A stretch of DNA of 64,000 nt from Urechis unicinctus (GCA_034190875.2 CM067356.1:69191947-69255946); one strand, 5' to 3'. Counted from the stretch's first letter, positions 29,701-44,706 are shown. Made by a program: numbers and translations. Notes: generated by a model from the letters alone, not told the origin.

Positions 29701-31769
29701 CCAATAAAACATTTTTGAGACAATCGACCAACCTATTTGAGGGCTTTATGGTACAAAAAGATTAGCGTCATAGCTTTCACTCTCGAATAAATGTAATATT
29801 GGGGGTGCACACTATGCACGAAATTCTCCTCATTTCTCACATAACGTAGCAGCATAAAAAGATCGATCATGTGTTTTCTGAATAGACCTAACAAACGAAT
29901 TCAGTTATACTACATCAAAGTCAGGTGTGTTCTAAAACGTATGATGTACCCCAAAACAAATGATAGCATCCGGTTGAATAATGACAGCGTATGGAAATCC
30001 ATGTGACAGCCAAAGTCAACTCAAATGCAGCCTATTGATAATTGCTTTCTTTTCGGATTTGAAACTATTCCATTCTTAGTCAGCATTCATCTTTTGGTAC
30101 TTTTAGCGACTCTTAGGCTAGAGGATCTTATCGGCAACGGTTTTGCAGAAGGTGGTCCTTTAATTTGCAATTGCGAGTCAGAAGTGGTGTGGCAGCATTG
30201 TGTGTCTCAGGAGGTGTCATTCAAATGAGGCAACTTACCGTGCCTTGTTATTTTGTTTCAATGATGCGTTGATCCGTACTTTTGAAGGTCGTTTAAGATC
30301 ATTAGTATGCATTATGCTAGTATAACGTGCAGGCAATCTTGGAAAAACATCGCTGACATTTTGGCAATGTAAACGAAAACCTAATGATAAATGTTTACAT
30401 CGTTATTGATTGCAGTGTTTTTAAGAACGAGGTTTTATATCACCAACACCGATTCGTGTGATGATTCAAATTAAAGTAAATTGACAAATGTCTATAGCAA
30501 TAACATTCTGAGTATTCACTGATATGCACCCGTGCATCCGGAATCCGTAACAATGATCCAAGCGACTCAAAATGCGGAAACTGCAGACTATCTTTAGGCC
30601 AAAACAAGGTTCTATAATTACGCTGGTTGATATGCAATTGTTTTTACTGTGAGGACCGGCTGTTCTCCAAATCGCCCCATGTCAAGCTAATAAGGGCTAT
30701 CAATAGTATGCTTTGCGCCGGGATGGTTTTTTAATTCTTGTTAAGTCGTGGCCTTATTTCCATCGAAGGCATTCGCATGAAAAAGGTGTAGTTGGTAGGA
30801 CACGCTCTGTAAATGATTTAGCCCAAGTCTTCTAGCATTTGGTGTACGCTCATTGTGCGGTATCGACGATATATCCTGTACATGTACTGGATAGGAATGT
30901 AATAACACTTTTTCAATCATTTCCTCCGCAATCTGCAAGTTTCATGCTCTAACATGTAACAATATGGTAGCTTCAGACGTATTGTATATATATATATTTA
31001 TTCTATTCTATTAATATTTATATATGATAGTATTATAAAATGGTGTATCAGCGTTGATGCAACTAGGACAATCTAGTTAGCAGAATCGATTTTTGTATCT
31101 ACTCCATTATTATTCTACGAATTCGATTGAAGGCCAATGAATGGAGACTCGGCACAGATTATAACAATCCCCACAATTTGCAGTTCATTACAGCAGTTGT
31201 GATTTGAGGCTATGGTCAGCTACAACAACAATACTCCAGGCCCCTTTTGCAATTTAAAGCGGAATAAATACGATGCCAAAGCTCACATCAACCGCATTGT
31301 CCTGAAAATTCATTAAGATGTATGTTTCTCACTGAGTTTTTATGTAGACTGTATGCTGATTAAACTAGGGATAAGGAAAAAATCACTGTCGAGTACTATC
31401 ACTTCCCTTTTGACGACTCTTGAGTCTAGGATTTTGTGCCTATCAAATCTGCCCAGCAAAAGGCGCCAATGACTAAGTACGTATGCGTTTCTTCGATACC
31501 CGCTAAAGGATATACTTCGGGTTTTGTGCTGTGCCTCTCTTTTCCAAATGTAACTTTGCCTGCTAGATTACTCGGTCACGTGGTCTGTGAAAATAGAGTA
31601 CATCATATGCCACTGGCAAGGTTCACAAGTCGCATGAATATGCTATTGCTATCACGATATGATCCAAACAGTTAGTTGGTCGTACTTTCAAACTTATCTG
31701 TGGTTCTTCCGCATAAAACACACCGCGATGTTAATGCTTAGTGCGCTGTGGAAGCAAGCTCCTAGGCTA

Positions 31770-31984
<215 letters not shown>

Positions 31985-33919
31985 ATCTAAGTCGCAGAAT
32001 TCAATATCAGTTTCAAAAGATCATTCCTTTGTTTTGGATATTAACACACATCGACTCAATAACGACATTCAATGCGCCTCTTTTTCAGTGGCCATGGTAA
32101 TTCAGCTGTAGTTTTGCAGAATCCCGACAATTTTTATACCATTACTGTCAGAACAGTTCTTTTTTTCTCGACATATGGTCTAGCTCATTGCATGATTCAG
32201 ATCTTACTTATAAAGTTTTCTTTCATGCGTCTGTCAATAGAGTCACATGTTAAAGAAATGAGAGGATGCTAACCAAAGAGAAGTGTATGATAGATGTAAC
32301 CTCGAGCGCCATTGATCATGCATAGCATAACTGTAAATGACATTCTTTGGTAAGGCTCTATTCACAGACGCTAAGGCTTTGAATTAAACAATGTTAAAGA
32401 AATGGTAGGATTCTAACCAAAGCCTCAGGCAAACGGTAATGGCACAGAAATGTACAACTACAGTGAGCGGCAATTAAAAGGAGCAAAGAATTACGCTACG
32501 GTGCAGATGTTTGTCTATGATAAAATCACACGACTGAAACCTCAAACAGCTGCGATTATCCTGCTTGAGCGGGTCAAATTATTATCGCTGAATATGTGCA
32601 TTTGTGCGTTGCTAATACGATGAACTATGCATATAACCAGCTATAGGAATGCTCAATGTACTCAATAGTCTAGGCACTCGTATATCCATGAAAGAGTTGC
32701 ATGCGCATTGTTCTTTAATGCAGTAACAGGCTCGTCCAACGATGCAATCATCTTACCTATGATCTCATCTTACATTTAAGTTAATACCTGACAGCGCATT
32801 GTGCTGGTCATGTACATAAGTTTACGTTGCGGGTAGATAGTGATAAGGTGAGGAGGGGTAATCGGCAGGGTAACTTCGTTATTCTGAAAAACGGGGGGGG
32901 TGGCATATGTTTCGCATTCGCTAGGCTGCTCGTTCTATGTTTATTGCTCGGAAGCTTGGCATAGGGTACGACGCGTATATTATTGATATACATTGAGCGG
33001 CTTTACACACGTAAGTGTGACACATAGATCTGAGTACAGGTTACGGTTTCAAGACATACTTATGGCGATCGGTTAAAACATTGCTGTAAATTTGCTCGTA
33101 ACCCATGCAAAACATATGGTGGACTCGATATATTCAAACGGAACACTTCGGAATGTTATTCTGTAGGTGCCGGACCTTGACGATATTTTTGCTTTTCAGC
33201 TGTGCAGAATGATATCTTTTAATCTGGTGGTTAGCATATACGTAACCGATTAATGGCTCCAACCCCATCCGCTCTTATCTCTATATACTGAGTGCAGTCC
33301 AGTACAAAAGAATACGCTGCACACTGCTCACACACCCCAATTGCCGCGATATCATCGAATTCAGCTCGGCAAGTGTTATCATCCGAATATGTTTGTGACA
33401 AAATAATTGACATCGTTGTGTGCGAAGAGGGTGAATGGCGATGTTGTATAATGCCTGTGTTAGATGACATTGCGTCAGCTTCTGTCACACACAAATGTTG
33501 TTGTCCTTGTCGATAACAATTTTTTCAAATAACTTGCGCAAAGCAAGATTATAGAAGAGATAAAACTGGGAACATCGGCGATATTGCCTTGCATTATACA
33601 AATCCCCGGAACCAAACAGGAGGTGGCGCTAACGTGCACATTTGTTTATAATATGTAATATAAGTAAGCATAATGTGCTATGGAATTGATCAATACACTC
33701 TCATTTGCCTCGAGCATCGCACCCGCTAGAAAGCATAGCATCAGTGAAAAGCAATTACGCTGCTTGCGGAAACCATCGACAAAACTCTTGCAGGAGCACA
33801 TGAACCTTTAGATTGATTGGTATACGACAAAACACGTTAAACTCATAGATGAGTAAATGTGGGAAATGGGTGGTTGTCATTAAACCGTTTACTGCTAAGC
33901 TTTCCGAGTTTCGAGGAAT

Positions 33920-33983
33920 ATGTATAATATATATAGATAGATAGAGATATATAGAGATATATATAGAGAGAGATAGAGAGAGA

Positions 33984-34034
<51 letters not shown>

Positions 34035-34120
34035 GATAGATATATATATAGAGATATATACTCCTATATATAGAGATATATTAGATATATATATATATAT
34101 AGGATATCTCTCTCCCATAT

Positions 34121-34158
<38 letters not shown>

Positions 34159-34505
34159 TATATATATGAGATAAATATATCATGGATAGATATGTGAGAT
34201 ATATATTTACACATATAGAGATATATAGGGAAAGAGATATAGAGAGAGAGAGGAATATAGGAGACTATATAGGGAGAAGAGATAGATATAGGAGAGGGAG
34301 AGAGAGAGAGAGAATCTAGAGAGAGAGAGGGAGGGAGACAGGGATATAGAGAGAGAGATCTAGAGAGAGAGAGAGAGAGAGATATATATCTCTCTCTATC
34401 TATATAGGGAGATAGAGAGATACCTATATATACATGTATAAATAAATATATATATATAGGATATCTCTATATCTCCCTAGATATATCTATATATATATAT
34501 CTATA

Positions 34506-34540
<35 letters not shown>

Positions 34541-34552
34541 TATATATATATG
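33920..34552. repeat. (TA)n / (GA)n compound microsatellite, copy 2
   Basis: Counterpart of 29,091-29,700. The order of GA and TA runs is quite unlike copy 1. The 123-codon Tyr-Ile/Ser-Leu minus frame across it is repeat-derived. Confidence 0.9.
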
Positions 34553-35489
34553 TACCAATAAAACATTTTTGAGACAATCGACCAACCTATTTGAGGGCTT
34601 TATGGTACAAAAAGATTAGCGTCATAGCTTTCACTCTCGAATAAATGTAAATATTGGGGTGCACACTATGCACGAAATTCTCCTCATTTCTCACATAACG
34701 TAGCAGCATAAAAAGATCGATCATGTTTTCTGAATAGACCTAACAAACGAATTCAGTTATACTACATCAAAGTCAGGTGTGTTCTAAAACGTATGATGTA
34801 CCCCAAAACAAATGATAGCATCCGGTTGAATAATGACAGCGTATGGAAATCCATGTGACAGCCAAAGTCAACTCAAATGCAGCCTATTGATAATTGCTTT
34901 CTTTTCGGATTTGAAACTATTCCATTCTTAGTCAGCATTCATCTTTTGGTACTTTTAGCGACTCTTAGGCTAGAGGATCTTATCGGCAACGGTTTTGCAG
35001 AAGGTGGTCCTTTAATTTGCAATTGCGAGTCTGTGGCAGCATTGTGTGTCTCAGGAGGTGTCATTCAAATGAGGCAATGAATGATATTTCTGAATGCTGA
35101 TCCATATAAAGAAAGATTCGCAGAATACCTGCAATCTTTGGGCTCTACGATAATTATGAAGCTGTTTTCGATCGATCGACTCCGTTTGTGGCTTCAGCAT
35201 ATGAATATATTGAATACACGGAGAGCACACGATGTTACAAAAATGATGCCTAATTCATGTGGGGTCTTTACACGCATAGACACAGAGACTTTACGTTAAC
35301 ACTTATGATATATGGTCTATTAAACACAATTTGTGCAGCATTTACATCCTTTTGTTGGTGTTTTGGGGATCAACCATGATGTTATTGATTAAATGGTAGA
35401 TGTGTGTTCTCGTTGTATCATGTTTTCCCAATAATTAGTCGAAATATACGAACCAAGTTGTACACATAATTATATAATTATATTGGATA

Positions 35490-36880
35490 TCTGAATATGT
35501 ACATTGAAGTCATGTTGCACATGGGACCATTGCAATTCATGATACAAAAATAGCTGTTAATGCGTCCACATTTCGCCAATCGCCGGTATTTTTTCCCAAT
35601 CCTCGGCTGTAACGTTCCTGCAAACGTGATGAATCATCAAAAGCAAATCTGATCATTGATGGTAATAGAAAGCAATCAGAACTATAAAACACCATGCGTT
35701 CTCTAGTTGAGGACGACGTAATTACCTATATTCTGGAATCAAATGCTATCCACGTAAATGTATCAAGCCCAATACACCATACGAAATGAGATTTCCTCTC
35801 GTAGTCTCGAGGAAACATATCCCACTAGAGTGTAGAATGCATTTAGTTTCGATAAATTTATTTTCCACTTTATTATTTCATTTCACATTAATGCCCTGGC
35901 AAACTTTAGAACATAAAGGTCAATATTTGACGAATTAGCATGCCTGTACATTGAATGTAATATATACTACATTGCACAATAAACCTTCCATCAAGTTTTT
36001 CCAGGAGTTATTTATTATATTAGCTTTCCTCCCGAACACAAAGCGAACTTTCGTAGGAATAATTCGACCAACCATTGAAAACGAGCTAACGATATTGTTC
36101 GATGATTTACCGTGCAATTGTCAAGCTTCAATGCATACCATATATCATTTCCACAGTAAAATATCTACTTCTGTGCCTAGTTTACTGCATTATCTGTGGT
36201 TCTTCAATCATAATAAATTGGTATTATGGAATACTAATAATTTTGTGAACACCATGCTATCAGTTTCAGTGTTGCATTGTCCGCATTACTAGAGACGCGT
36301 CGAACTAAATAATTCCCATAACGTTGAATTTGGATTTTGTGAGCCCTCTTTGCGTGAGATAGAAGCAGGTATACGACAATGCAAGTCACCACTCTCATTG
36401 TATGTCATGGCAACGGCAACGAATATTCTGCTTCTTACACTATTGTATATTATGCATTAAATATATGTAAACTCTATGGTTTTTGCCGCGTCTAAGTCTT
36501 CTTTAGAACGTCCGCACAATCAGCCACCGGTTCTCATCGTTTTGGAAACAACGCGTGCTTTTGGGAGCATTCGCTTACCATTGATACACAATCACAGACC
36601 ATATTTGATTCATTTAAACTATCTACCAATGAGTAGTACATCAGAAATTTTCTGTTGCTCCTGAAATTCTCAAGGAATCAATCACCTGGGACACCGTGAC
36701 CGCACATGATTTTACCAGGGCTAGTTTTCTTAGCACCAAAAATGGAGAGTATGGATCCTCTAGACATATGCCCATGTCGTGAGAACCTGCATATTTCATT
36801 CAATGAATGCCCAAAGTTTTCCTTTGGATACATCAGCTGCATTGCGCCACACTAGTCTGCTTCTCAGAATTTAGGGGCTC
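35490..36880. repeat. Diverged copies of segments 'j', 'a' and 'k'
   Basis: Bases 35,495-35,815 match 13,740-14,060. Bases 35,815-35,880 match the start of segment a. Bases 36,020-36,880 match 15,190-15,850. The order is the same as in the 13.4-16 kb region. A 113-codon plus frame at 35,951-36,292 is not preserved in the partner. Confidence 0.65.
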
Positions 36881-36939
36881 CGCTACGCTTCTTGCCCTAG
36901 AGTCGACGACAAGACAAGGTCTAAAACTGGTGCGTCTGG

Positions 36940-38160
36940 ATCATAAAAGTAGTTTGTGATACGCACCGTCGGTTTTATGCGACGTCATCTACCTTGCTAA
37001 CGTCTGCGTCCAATAACAGCATCAACGGCATATTCAATCGAATCCGGCGGATTATGTCAACAGTAGATTAGGCAACATATCATGAAGATCTTCTCAAAAT
37101 TACGATTACAAAGCGACTTCAAAAACGCCTTACCGTTTGTTTTTATCGAAGAAAATTGTCGTCTTTATGGGAACCCCAATGAATAAAGCAAGGAAGCATA
37201 TATCAAGACTTTTGATCAAAAGAAACCATCCAAGCATATGAGCTTAGATACATCTATTATTCAATGCAGTGCGCACAATTGATCAATGTGTTTTGCTTTT
37301 AGGTTGATGACTATACTTAAACGGCCGTTTTAGCATATCATAACATATTCAGCCGATTTCATCACTGCCTATTATTGTTAACATCCTAACAGTATACACT
37401 CCTCATACTCGACAAAGCCTCATCGCTATAAATATGCAAATCACTATATATTCGGCCATTATGCATGCATGCAACTATACGAATTTAAAAGTATAAACTA
37501 GAGCATTCTTAGGTTTAGCATCCACTATTACTATTACAAGTTACAAAGCTGATTGATGAGCATGTTTCAATCTTTCGTTCCTGACATTGGGGATATCAAT
37601 TGCTTATTGCATCGGATATCATCAATATACGGATGTACTTATCAGCTTGATAACACATATTACAATAAGTGGGATTCAAAAAATGGTAGCGGCACGTCCG
37701 ACATGCAATTATTCATATATCAGAGCATACGCATGAACCTCGTAAAGAGAAGCATGTGTGTGCTGCATGATAGATCTCTCATTGCATGGTGTGGGCAAAG
37801 TAGTTTGCATTATTAATGCGATTTTAAAAAGACTATTTGCATTGGGAAATGTCAGTGAGACAATACAGGCAAGTTATTGAAAAAGTGCACAAGTTGTCTG
37901 AATAACAGTGCATATTCATCGTACACTGAGGATGTTGAATTTTTCCATTCATGGTATTAGCATACGGTCGCGTTATAATGCACACCTCCTGATACATGAT
38001 TAACAAATTAGAATCACGTCAAAATGCTTGGTTTGAATAAGTAGCGTTCATCATTTAAGAGAGGTAAGCTACATTGTAAACCGACGAAAACACTTATGTT
38101 CGGCCATCTCTGGCTCATAGCAGTAAGCAACACGTGAAAGATTACTAGTCTGCAGTATAA
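36940..38160. repeat. Diverged copies of segments 'a' (end) and 'b'
   Basis: Bases 36,950-37,050 match 360-450 and bases 37,285-38,160 match 800-1,560. The copy here lacks the (TA)n tract found between these segments at the window start. Confidence 0.65.
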
Positions 38161-41100
38161 TGTTACTCGTATTGTATTTCAGGCTGGATTGTGTAGGTTT
38201 CACGTGGAAATATCACGTTCTTTTATGGTTATGAATGTGTGGCTGATGTACACGACAAATATTATTGTGCATTAAATAATGCTGATCAGCAGGATGTAAC
38301 ATATATAACGTCACATCAACAAGATTATAGCCGTTAGTCTACTAATACATTAATGCACTGAAAAATGCTAATTGGATATATATCTGCAGAGTGTATCAAT
38401 CGATACGGATAGAAGGTTAATATGTTTCAATAGTATCCGTCGCCTGCATAACATTAACATACTTTGAAGTGCTAAATAAAGTTTCTGTCACTTTCTGTGT
38501 AATAACGCGTTGCACAATGTTGCTAACAAACCATCCGAATAAGATGAAATATCATTAACCACCTATATATTACACACAGGTTGATATCCCGACGCTGATG
38601 CTGAGTAGAGGCGATTTACGGAAAAGTGATTGCGAGCCAGGTCGAAGTGTAATTACATTATAACTTGTAAGGCAACCATTAGATGCGTTAATCAGGACAT
38701 CAATATTCGCTGAAACAGTGAGGGATCCGCAAAAAAACAAATACATGAGCATATCTTTAAACTTATTTATCACTCACGTGCTAGACATGCAGAAGAGTTA
38801 TGAATTATTAATCCAATAATAAACGTTGCAGATGTATTTTCAATGGTCATGAACACTACACCTTGATAGGCTTGTTAGCAAGTTATATTTATTCCATTGC
38901 ACTCTTATTGAACTATTGTTGTGAATGAGTCGCATGAAGCTGCTTGCTAAAGTTAGTTTGGCGGGTTTAATTGCATGCAAAACAAATTATGCTCCGAAAT
39001 TACTTTGCACTGTGATGATGTTTATGTCATCTTTTGTTTGGCATCGAACACGTTAACTAAACGATGGGGCGCTCCGAATGGCCAATTTTAACGACGCAAA
39101 GATATGGAAAAAGATACATCTATCAACAAAGGCGCACTGCAAATACTCATAATGAGCACACGGTGGTCAGTCGCTTGAGCTCTCTCGCAGCAGGCATAAC
39201 GCAAAATTTTGGGGAAATTAGGAGGATAATGAATCTAAACGACGGCAACCCTAACGACTTTATAAAACATCGGATACCTCATTTTTGCTCGTTATCAATT
39301 TGGTGAATGCGTCCTGCAGTTTCCTTTCATTTGCTAATTGCACTTGCCGATCACGTATTGGGGCCACGACAACGAATGTGAGGCATCGGGCAACCATTAA
39401 CATTAAATAATGCTATGTTATGGTCCTATATTTCTATCATCAACAGCTGTAACAAGGTGAATTTAATGTAAAATGTGATGAAGGGGAGAAGACGGACGCA
39501 CTTTGATGCATAGTTTTATCTTCTTTACTATATTGTTGGTTATATAGCCAGCTAACACACAAGAATGATCATTATTTGCACTTTCTGGGTCCAATTGAGT
39601 TTTTTTGCAGTAAAGTCAACAGCTGGTTGGGCACTATAATTTGTGTTGCTGTGATATCAAGGCCCAAGTTCACAGTCTTCCCCTTGGGTGTTTCCAGGGA
39701 TTCCGCCGAGGTACCGTCGATAAAGGAAAACACAACTGCGTGGTAATGCATATCCTATGTTTCAAAATACACGTGCGAGGGTTTGTAAATGAGGTGTAGT
39801 TGGCTCTCTTGTTGCGTGCTGTGTGCTCTGTCATCTTGTATGTAATGTGCATCCGTAATAAATGACAATAGAAGCAAGTTACGACTGGTTGCCACTTTAA
39901 ATTGAGTAAGAGGTTTGTGCGGTCAAATGATATTAATGAGTAGAATATATCTGATTAAATAAGGTTTTCGCATCGAGTGCTGTCGATTCGGACACATTTG
40001 ATAGGATTAAGAATAAATTCGCCGAAAATAGGGTATATCTAATTGCATTGCGACATGACTCGGCGTGGATGTGACTGATGAATATGTATCTTGACACAAG
40101 ATTATTTTTTCCGCAATTTGTTGGATGGTCTGTGATGTTGCTCCATCCATTATTCCTTGCCAGAGGGAATGGCAATGCACGATTTGGTAAACATTAGTAC
40201 ATTCCTACTATAAAAAAACCAACTCTGCTCTGTGAAATATTCGAGCTATGCTGGAAGCGCAAAACAAGTCTTCATTTACTTGCCTTGAACTGCCAATAGG
40301 TGCATATTATTTCCACATGAGGTGTTTAATATAGCTAAAACCACCATGCTTCATATTTGTTCAGTAGCTATGTGACAGCTGCAGCCTCGAATGTATAACA
40401 GCTGCCACAGCAATTTATTACCTCAAAGTGGAAATGTTCTTTTGGCCACGGAGGCGCCACCAATTCTGACTAGTTATAGATGTATTGTCATTGCAGATGG
40501 ACTAAATATATGTTTACTGTGGTTGAAATAATGAGATGCCATTTACGTTCGTGCTTCTTATTGTGAAATATGTTTGTTGGCATTTGCAAAACTAAAGTAA
40601 TCTAGTTTTACATGATATCACTATCGCAAATGCTGCCACGCGGTAGAAATAAGACTTATTAGCACTCTTTGCGTTGTAATTGCAGATTTATTTTACAACT
40701 ATATATTTATCAAATTATGGCAAGTTTAAAGCAGTAATTTACGTATAATTTATCACGTAAGCAGGAGCAATTTTCTAGCAATGTTGGCATTCAACAGTTA
40801 ACTGTTTCAACTACGAAGAAACAAGCTGTAATGTTGTACTAATCTTCCAAGGCGATGTAGACTTCCGTAGAAAGTATTCGTGTGAGTACCTTTAATTATT
40901 CGTCCAACGGCTTACTTTCTCTGTTGATGGCTCTTGATGAAAGTGGATAGCTAAAATTTGTACTTACTTACAAATGCAATATGTTTCCCCAGTCAGAACT
41001 CATATCCGCCCTTTCATTTTGTATAGTTTTGTATGTATATTTATATGTATCATCACGTGCATCACTTAGAAGTAGTCTAATTTCTGTCTTGTCGTTCACA

Positions 41101-42734
41101 ACTGTTACAATATTGGGCTCCTGTAGTGTTAGGTTGCTGGAGACATGATGAAAAGTAAAGCACACAATGTTTGCCCTGTTGTCACGTTGCAGCATTGATT
41201 AATTGTTAAGAGTACCCCTGGATTTATCTCTGTGCGTAAAGATAACAGGTGTTCACAGAAGATAGGTACTTTTTATCGCGCATTAACTTATTCAGGTAGT
41301 CTATTAGAACACAGCAACAAGTGTACTAGAGCATCTGTCACTGCCTTGTTCGAACTTTGCCTCCTGGGCAATGGGGCGATAAAGCTATCAAAGGCCAGCT
41401 AGGAATTGCGAATCGAAAGGTCAGCTTCTGCATGAAAGCTGCAACACCGATATATTAGTCACAAGCGAGAAGGATGTAGAAGCCGAGGTAAATTAAAGGT
41501 AAAGGAATATATAAATTGCTATTTCGAAACTGATGCAAATATCAGTACACTGTATGTATGTTTACAGAGGTTACAAAAACCTAGATGCCGTTCACATTAT
41601 TTTTGCTTTGTTTTCAACCAAATTCTTTGGTATCTTAAAAACTAATATAATGCAGACTTATATCGTCACCACCGCTAATGTTATTTAGAAGCAGGACGCT
41701 TTTTATTGGTAATAAGGATTAATTTTTATTCTATTTATTCTATTATAACTCCAGCAATTATGGGGCACTCGTCCACTTATAAAGAGGTCATAAGCACTCC
41801 CCAAAACCGATGACATTTGAACAGTTATGTGCCTTGCAACGGGTATAAACGGGGCCATAGCTCGGTGCCAGCTCAGTCATGTTGTGTAGATTTTCTGCGG
41901 AAACAAGGACATGAACATGATAGGCACACGATTAGTTATCAGTGGTTAGCTCCGAAAAGTAATACAAATAACTTAATGACAACTTTTGACCCATAGCGTC
42001 AATCCAACGCTTACTAACAGATGGTATAGGATTCCCCACTCATGATTCATTCTGCTTGGGGAATGTCATATATCTCATGGCATATATCACTTATATGTAG
42101 TCTTATTTCAGATTTTCAAAGAAATATCGACCTTCCCGTAGTGTTAGGTTATGATAAAATTGACATATGTCGGTGCTCTATAGCTTGCAGATATTTACTA
42201 GTTTTTACCACGGAGCCCAATCCAATAGACATGTTTGCCATATATCAAACACCAAGATGTGAATACGCATCATGGTTAATGTGTTTCTAATGACATTGAA
42301 TATTAGGGTTTCTGGCAAGTTTATAGTTGTGCAGATGGTAAATGTTGGGAATAGTTGTGTTCTATCATTCCAAGATTTTTCTGTTAACATAAAACCAAGC
42401 AAGTGTAACGTACTGTACAACAAAACTATGTAGTTTTGGTTTTACACGGCTACAATTTATTTCTAGTCAACAGAGAAGTCTTCGCATGCCTTTTTTCTGC
42501 TTCATTAAAGTGATCATAATTCATCACGGAAAATGTCTATACGAGCCGACATGTTATATTAACGATAAGTTATCAAGTGCCGTTTTTATAACCTGCCTTT
42601 AACAGTTAGAAACATATAGGGCAGCTTATAACTAACAATTTGCTTTGCACAGCCGGCACAAACAATAGATAACAGTGGTTTATGTTTCATGATATGCTAC
42701 TTCAACTGTCTTTTTATAACAAAATTATTATAGG
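38161..42734. other. No gene recognised
   Basis: About 4.6 kb of AT-rich DNA. Frames such as 39,064-39,306 and 39,933-40,175 have no recognisable motif or splice context. I see no RNA gene or transposon end. Confidence 0.5.
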
Positions 42735-43030
42735 CTACATCGTTTTGGAAGTAACGTGTGCTCTTGGGAGCATTCGTCGCCCATTGATGCACAATCACCG
42801 ACCTTGTTTGATTACAAACGAATAATGAATCAGAAATTCTCTGTAGCTTCTGAAATCCTCAAGGAATCAACCACCTGGGATACTGTGACCGCACATGATT
42901 TTACCAGGGCTAGTTTTCTTATCACAGATATTGGAGAGCATGGATCCTCTAGACATATTTTCCCATGTCGTGAGAACCTGCATATTTCATTCAATGAATG
43001 CCAAAAACTTTTTAAATCTGATAAACAAGG
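42735..43030. repeat. Partial diverged copy of segment 'k'
   Basis: Matches 36,540-36,825 and 15,530-15,790; the shared ACCAGGGCTAGTTTTCTTA and CATATTTCATTCAATGAATGC runs show it is closer to the 36-kb copy. It ends where arm 1 of the inverted duplication begins. Confidence 0.75.
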
Positions 43031-43317
43031 CACAGATTGACCCTTTACTTTGATTGTGTTAAACAATGGGTCTTATACTCACGCCAAGCATCCTAACGTA
43101 ATCAGATTCAAATGCCCGATTAGAAACTAAAACACTGACAAAGTTGAGGTTGGTTTGACAATGAAATTGGTTTGCCTCCACTGTAGTCTGGTAGTATGAG
43201 ATTCGACAGGTGCTTAACGAAGCACCGATGATGTACGTACAAGATAATATGGTATCTAGCGATTTCTGAGCAGTCATAGCCGGATTATTCATCACCGACG
43301 GATAGTACAGCAGTAAT

Positions 43318-43845
43318 CACCCAATCATTTCTCAGTTCACCAACATCATACCAGTAGTCACTGAATCATCCCTCCATTCACCGACATCACACCAGTAATT
43401 ACTGAATCGTCTTTTAATTCGCCAACATCACACCAGTAATCACTGAATCATCTCGTTATTCACCGATATCACACAGTAATCACTCAAGCGTATCGTAACT
43501 CACCTACATCACACCTGTAATTACTGATTCGCATCGTAATTACCAACATCACACAGTAATCACGGAACTGTCTCGTAATTCACCAACAACACACACGTAT
43601 TCACTCAATCGTATCGTAATTCTACAGCATCACACAGTAATCACTGAATGGTCTCGTAATTCACCAGCAACACACTGTAATCATTGAATCATCTCGTAAT
43701 TCACAAACATCATACAGTCACACTCAATCATCTCGTTATTTATCGACATCACACGGAAATCACGGGATCGCCTCGCAATTCACCACCGTCACGCCAGTAA
43801 TCACCGAATCATCTCGTAATTCACCAAAATCACGCCTGTAATCTC
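43318..43845. repeat. ~40-bp minisatellite, arm 1
   Basis: About 13 imperfect units of roughly 40 bases, each with forms of TTCACCAACATCACACCAGTAA followed by TCACTGAATCATCTCG. Units differ at several positions and in length. The inverted counterpart is 58,568-59,045 in intron 4 of the intact gene. Confidence 0.9.
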
Positions 43846-44051
43846 GACTTCCATAACTATTTCGATAAAAACAATAGCCTACCCTTGGTGTCTCTCTAAA
43901 GGTCATCTTACATCGATATATAACAGAAGTACGCACAAGACGATGCAAGCTTTCCAAGAACACGGATAGCATGGATCATAAAGCAAGTCTGAAAAAGACT
44001 TCAATGCCGCGCCTCTTGTAGGAAAGAATTTGTGGCATTATAATAACTGAC

Positions 44052-44706
44052 GCTGCATTGTAATTAAAAAAGACGTAGCTTGCGTTGCTGGCAACCTGCG
44101 AGCCTCTGAGTGAGGGACATTTGTAATAGCACAATCCAAGCTCCTGTGTCGTGGCCCAAACCATCTGTAACAACAATAGCACCAACAACGTAACATGCGT
44201 AGACTTGAAGGCTGTGTAGTGGTTGTCGCATACAAATACTACGGCTATTGCATACAGTGTTTATTTACATATACACACATAGAGTATTTAACTGTAGCGG
44301 CCACACACGATGTCATTCATTGTTATAGGGTCAACGCCCTCTTGGCAATCCAGTGTAGCCAGGTCGTAGTATTTGATTTTGTTGTACAAGAGCTGGGATG
44401 CTTGCGTCAGGTTCACACGTACATGCGTACTGATTCTGACCGATACTGACGCACCACACATAGCAGTGTAATACCAAATAGCGACGAGAAAGATCCGATA
44501 ACTCAAATAAATGTAAACTTTAAGTGGCAAAACATACTTATTCGGTGGTAGCACCAAATAGTAACGAGAATGATGTGAGAATTCAAATAAATGTCAAATT
44601 AAAGCGGAGAAACATACTTATTCGGTGCTCCCGGGGGTTGGCCTCGGTAGAAATCGCAGCCTTGTGCCCACGTCTGCGCATGTCTCGCCAGATCATCGCT
44701 CCAGTA
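44052..44706 (-). pseudogene. Broken copy of CAP-domain exons 2-4
   Basis: Three exons on the minus strand correspond to exons 2, 3 and 4 of the intact gene. The first (44,706 to 44,618) is intact, with acceptor, donor and a Tyr-Trp-Ser-Asp-Asp start. The second (44,445 to about 44,292) has lost eight bases near its start, which shifts the frame into an early stop, and has lost its splice donor. The third (44,164 to 44,052) keeps its length but replaces the second cysteine and the Cys and Pro of the CNYxP motif. The cysteine-rich exons 5 and 6 are deleted. There is no exon 1 nearby. This is a non-functional duplicate left by the inverted duplication. Confidence 0.88.
44470..44629. repeat. ~80-bp tandem duplication spanning the exon 2 splice donor, arm 1
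   Basis: Two units share CAAATA, AACGAGA, CAAATAAATGT and AACATACTTATTCGGTG. The repeated part includes the end of CAP exon 2 and its splice donor, so the donor exists twice here. Arm 2 has only one unit. Confidence 0.7.

Noticed and set aside
43318..43845. Regular ~40-bp array that could look like CRISPR
   Set aside because: There are no conserved repeats with unique spacers; the whole unit repeats with drift, the host is eukaryotic, and a counterpart sits in an intron.
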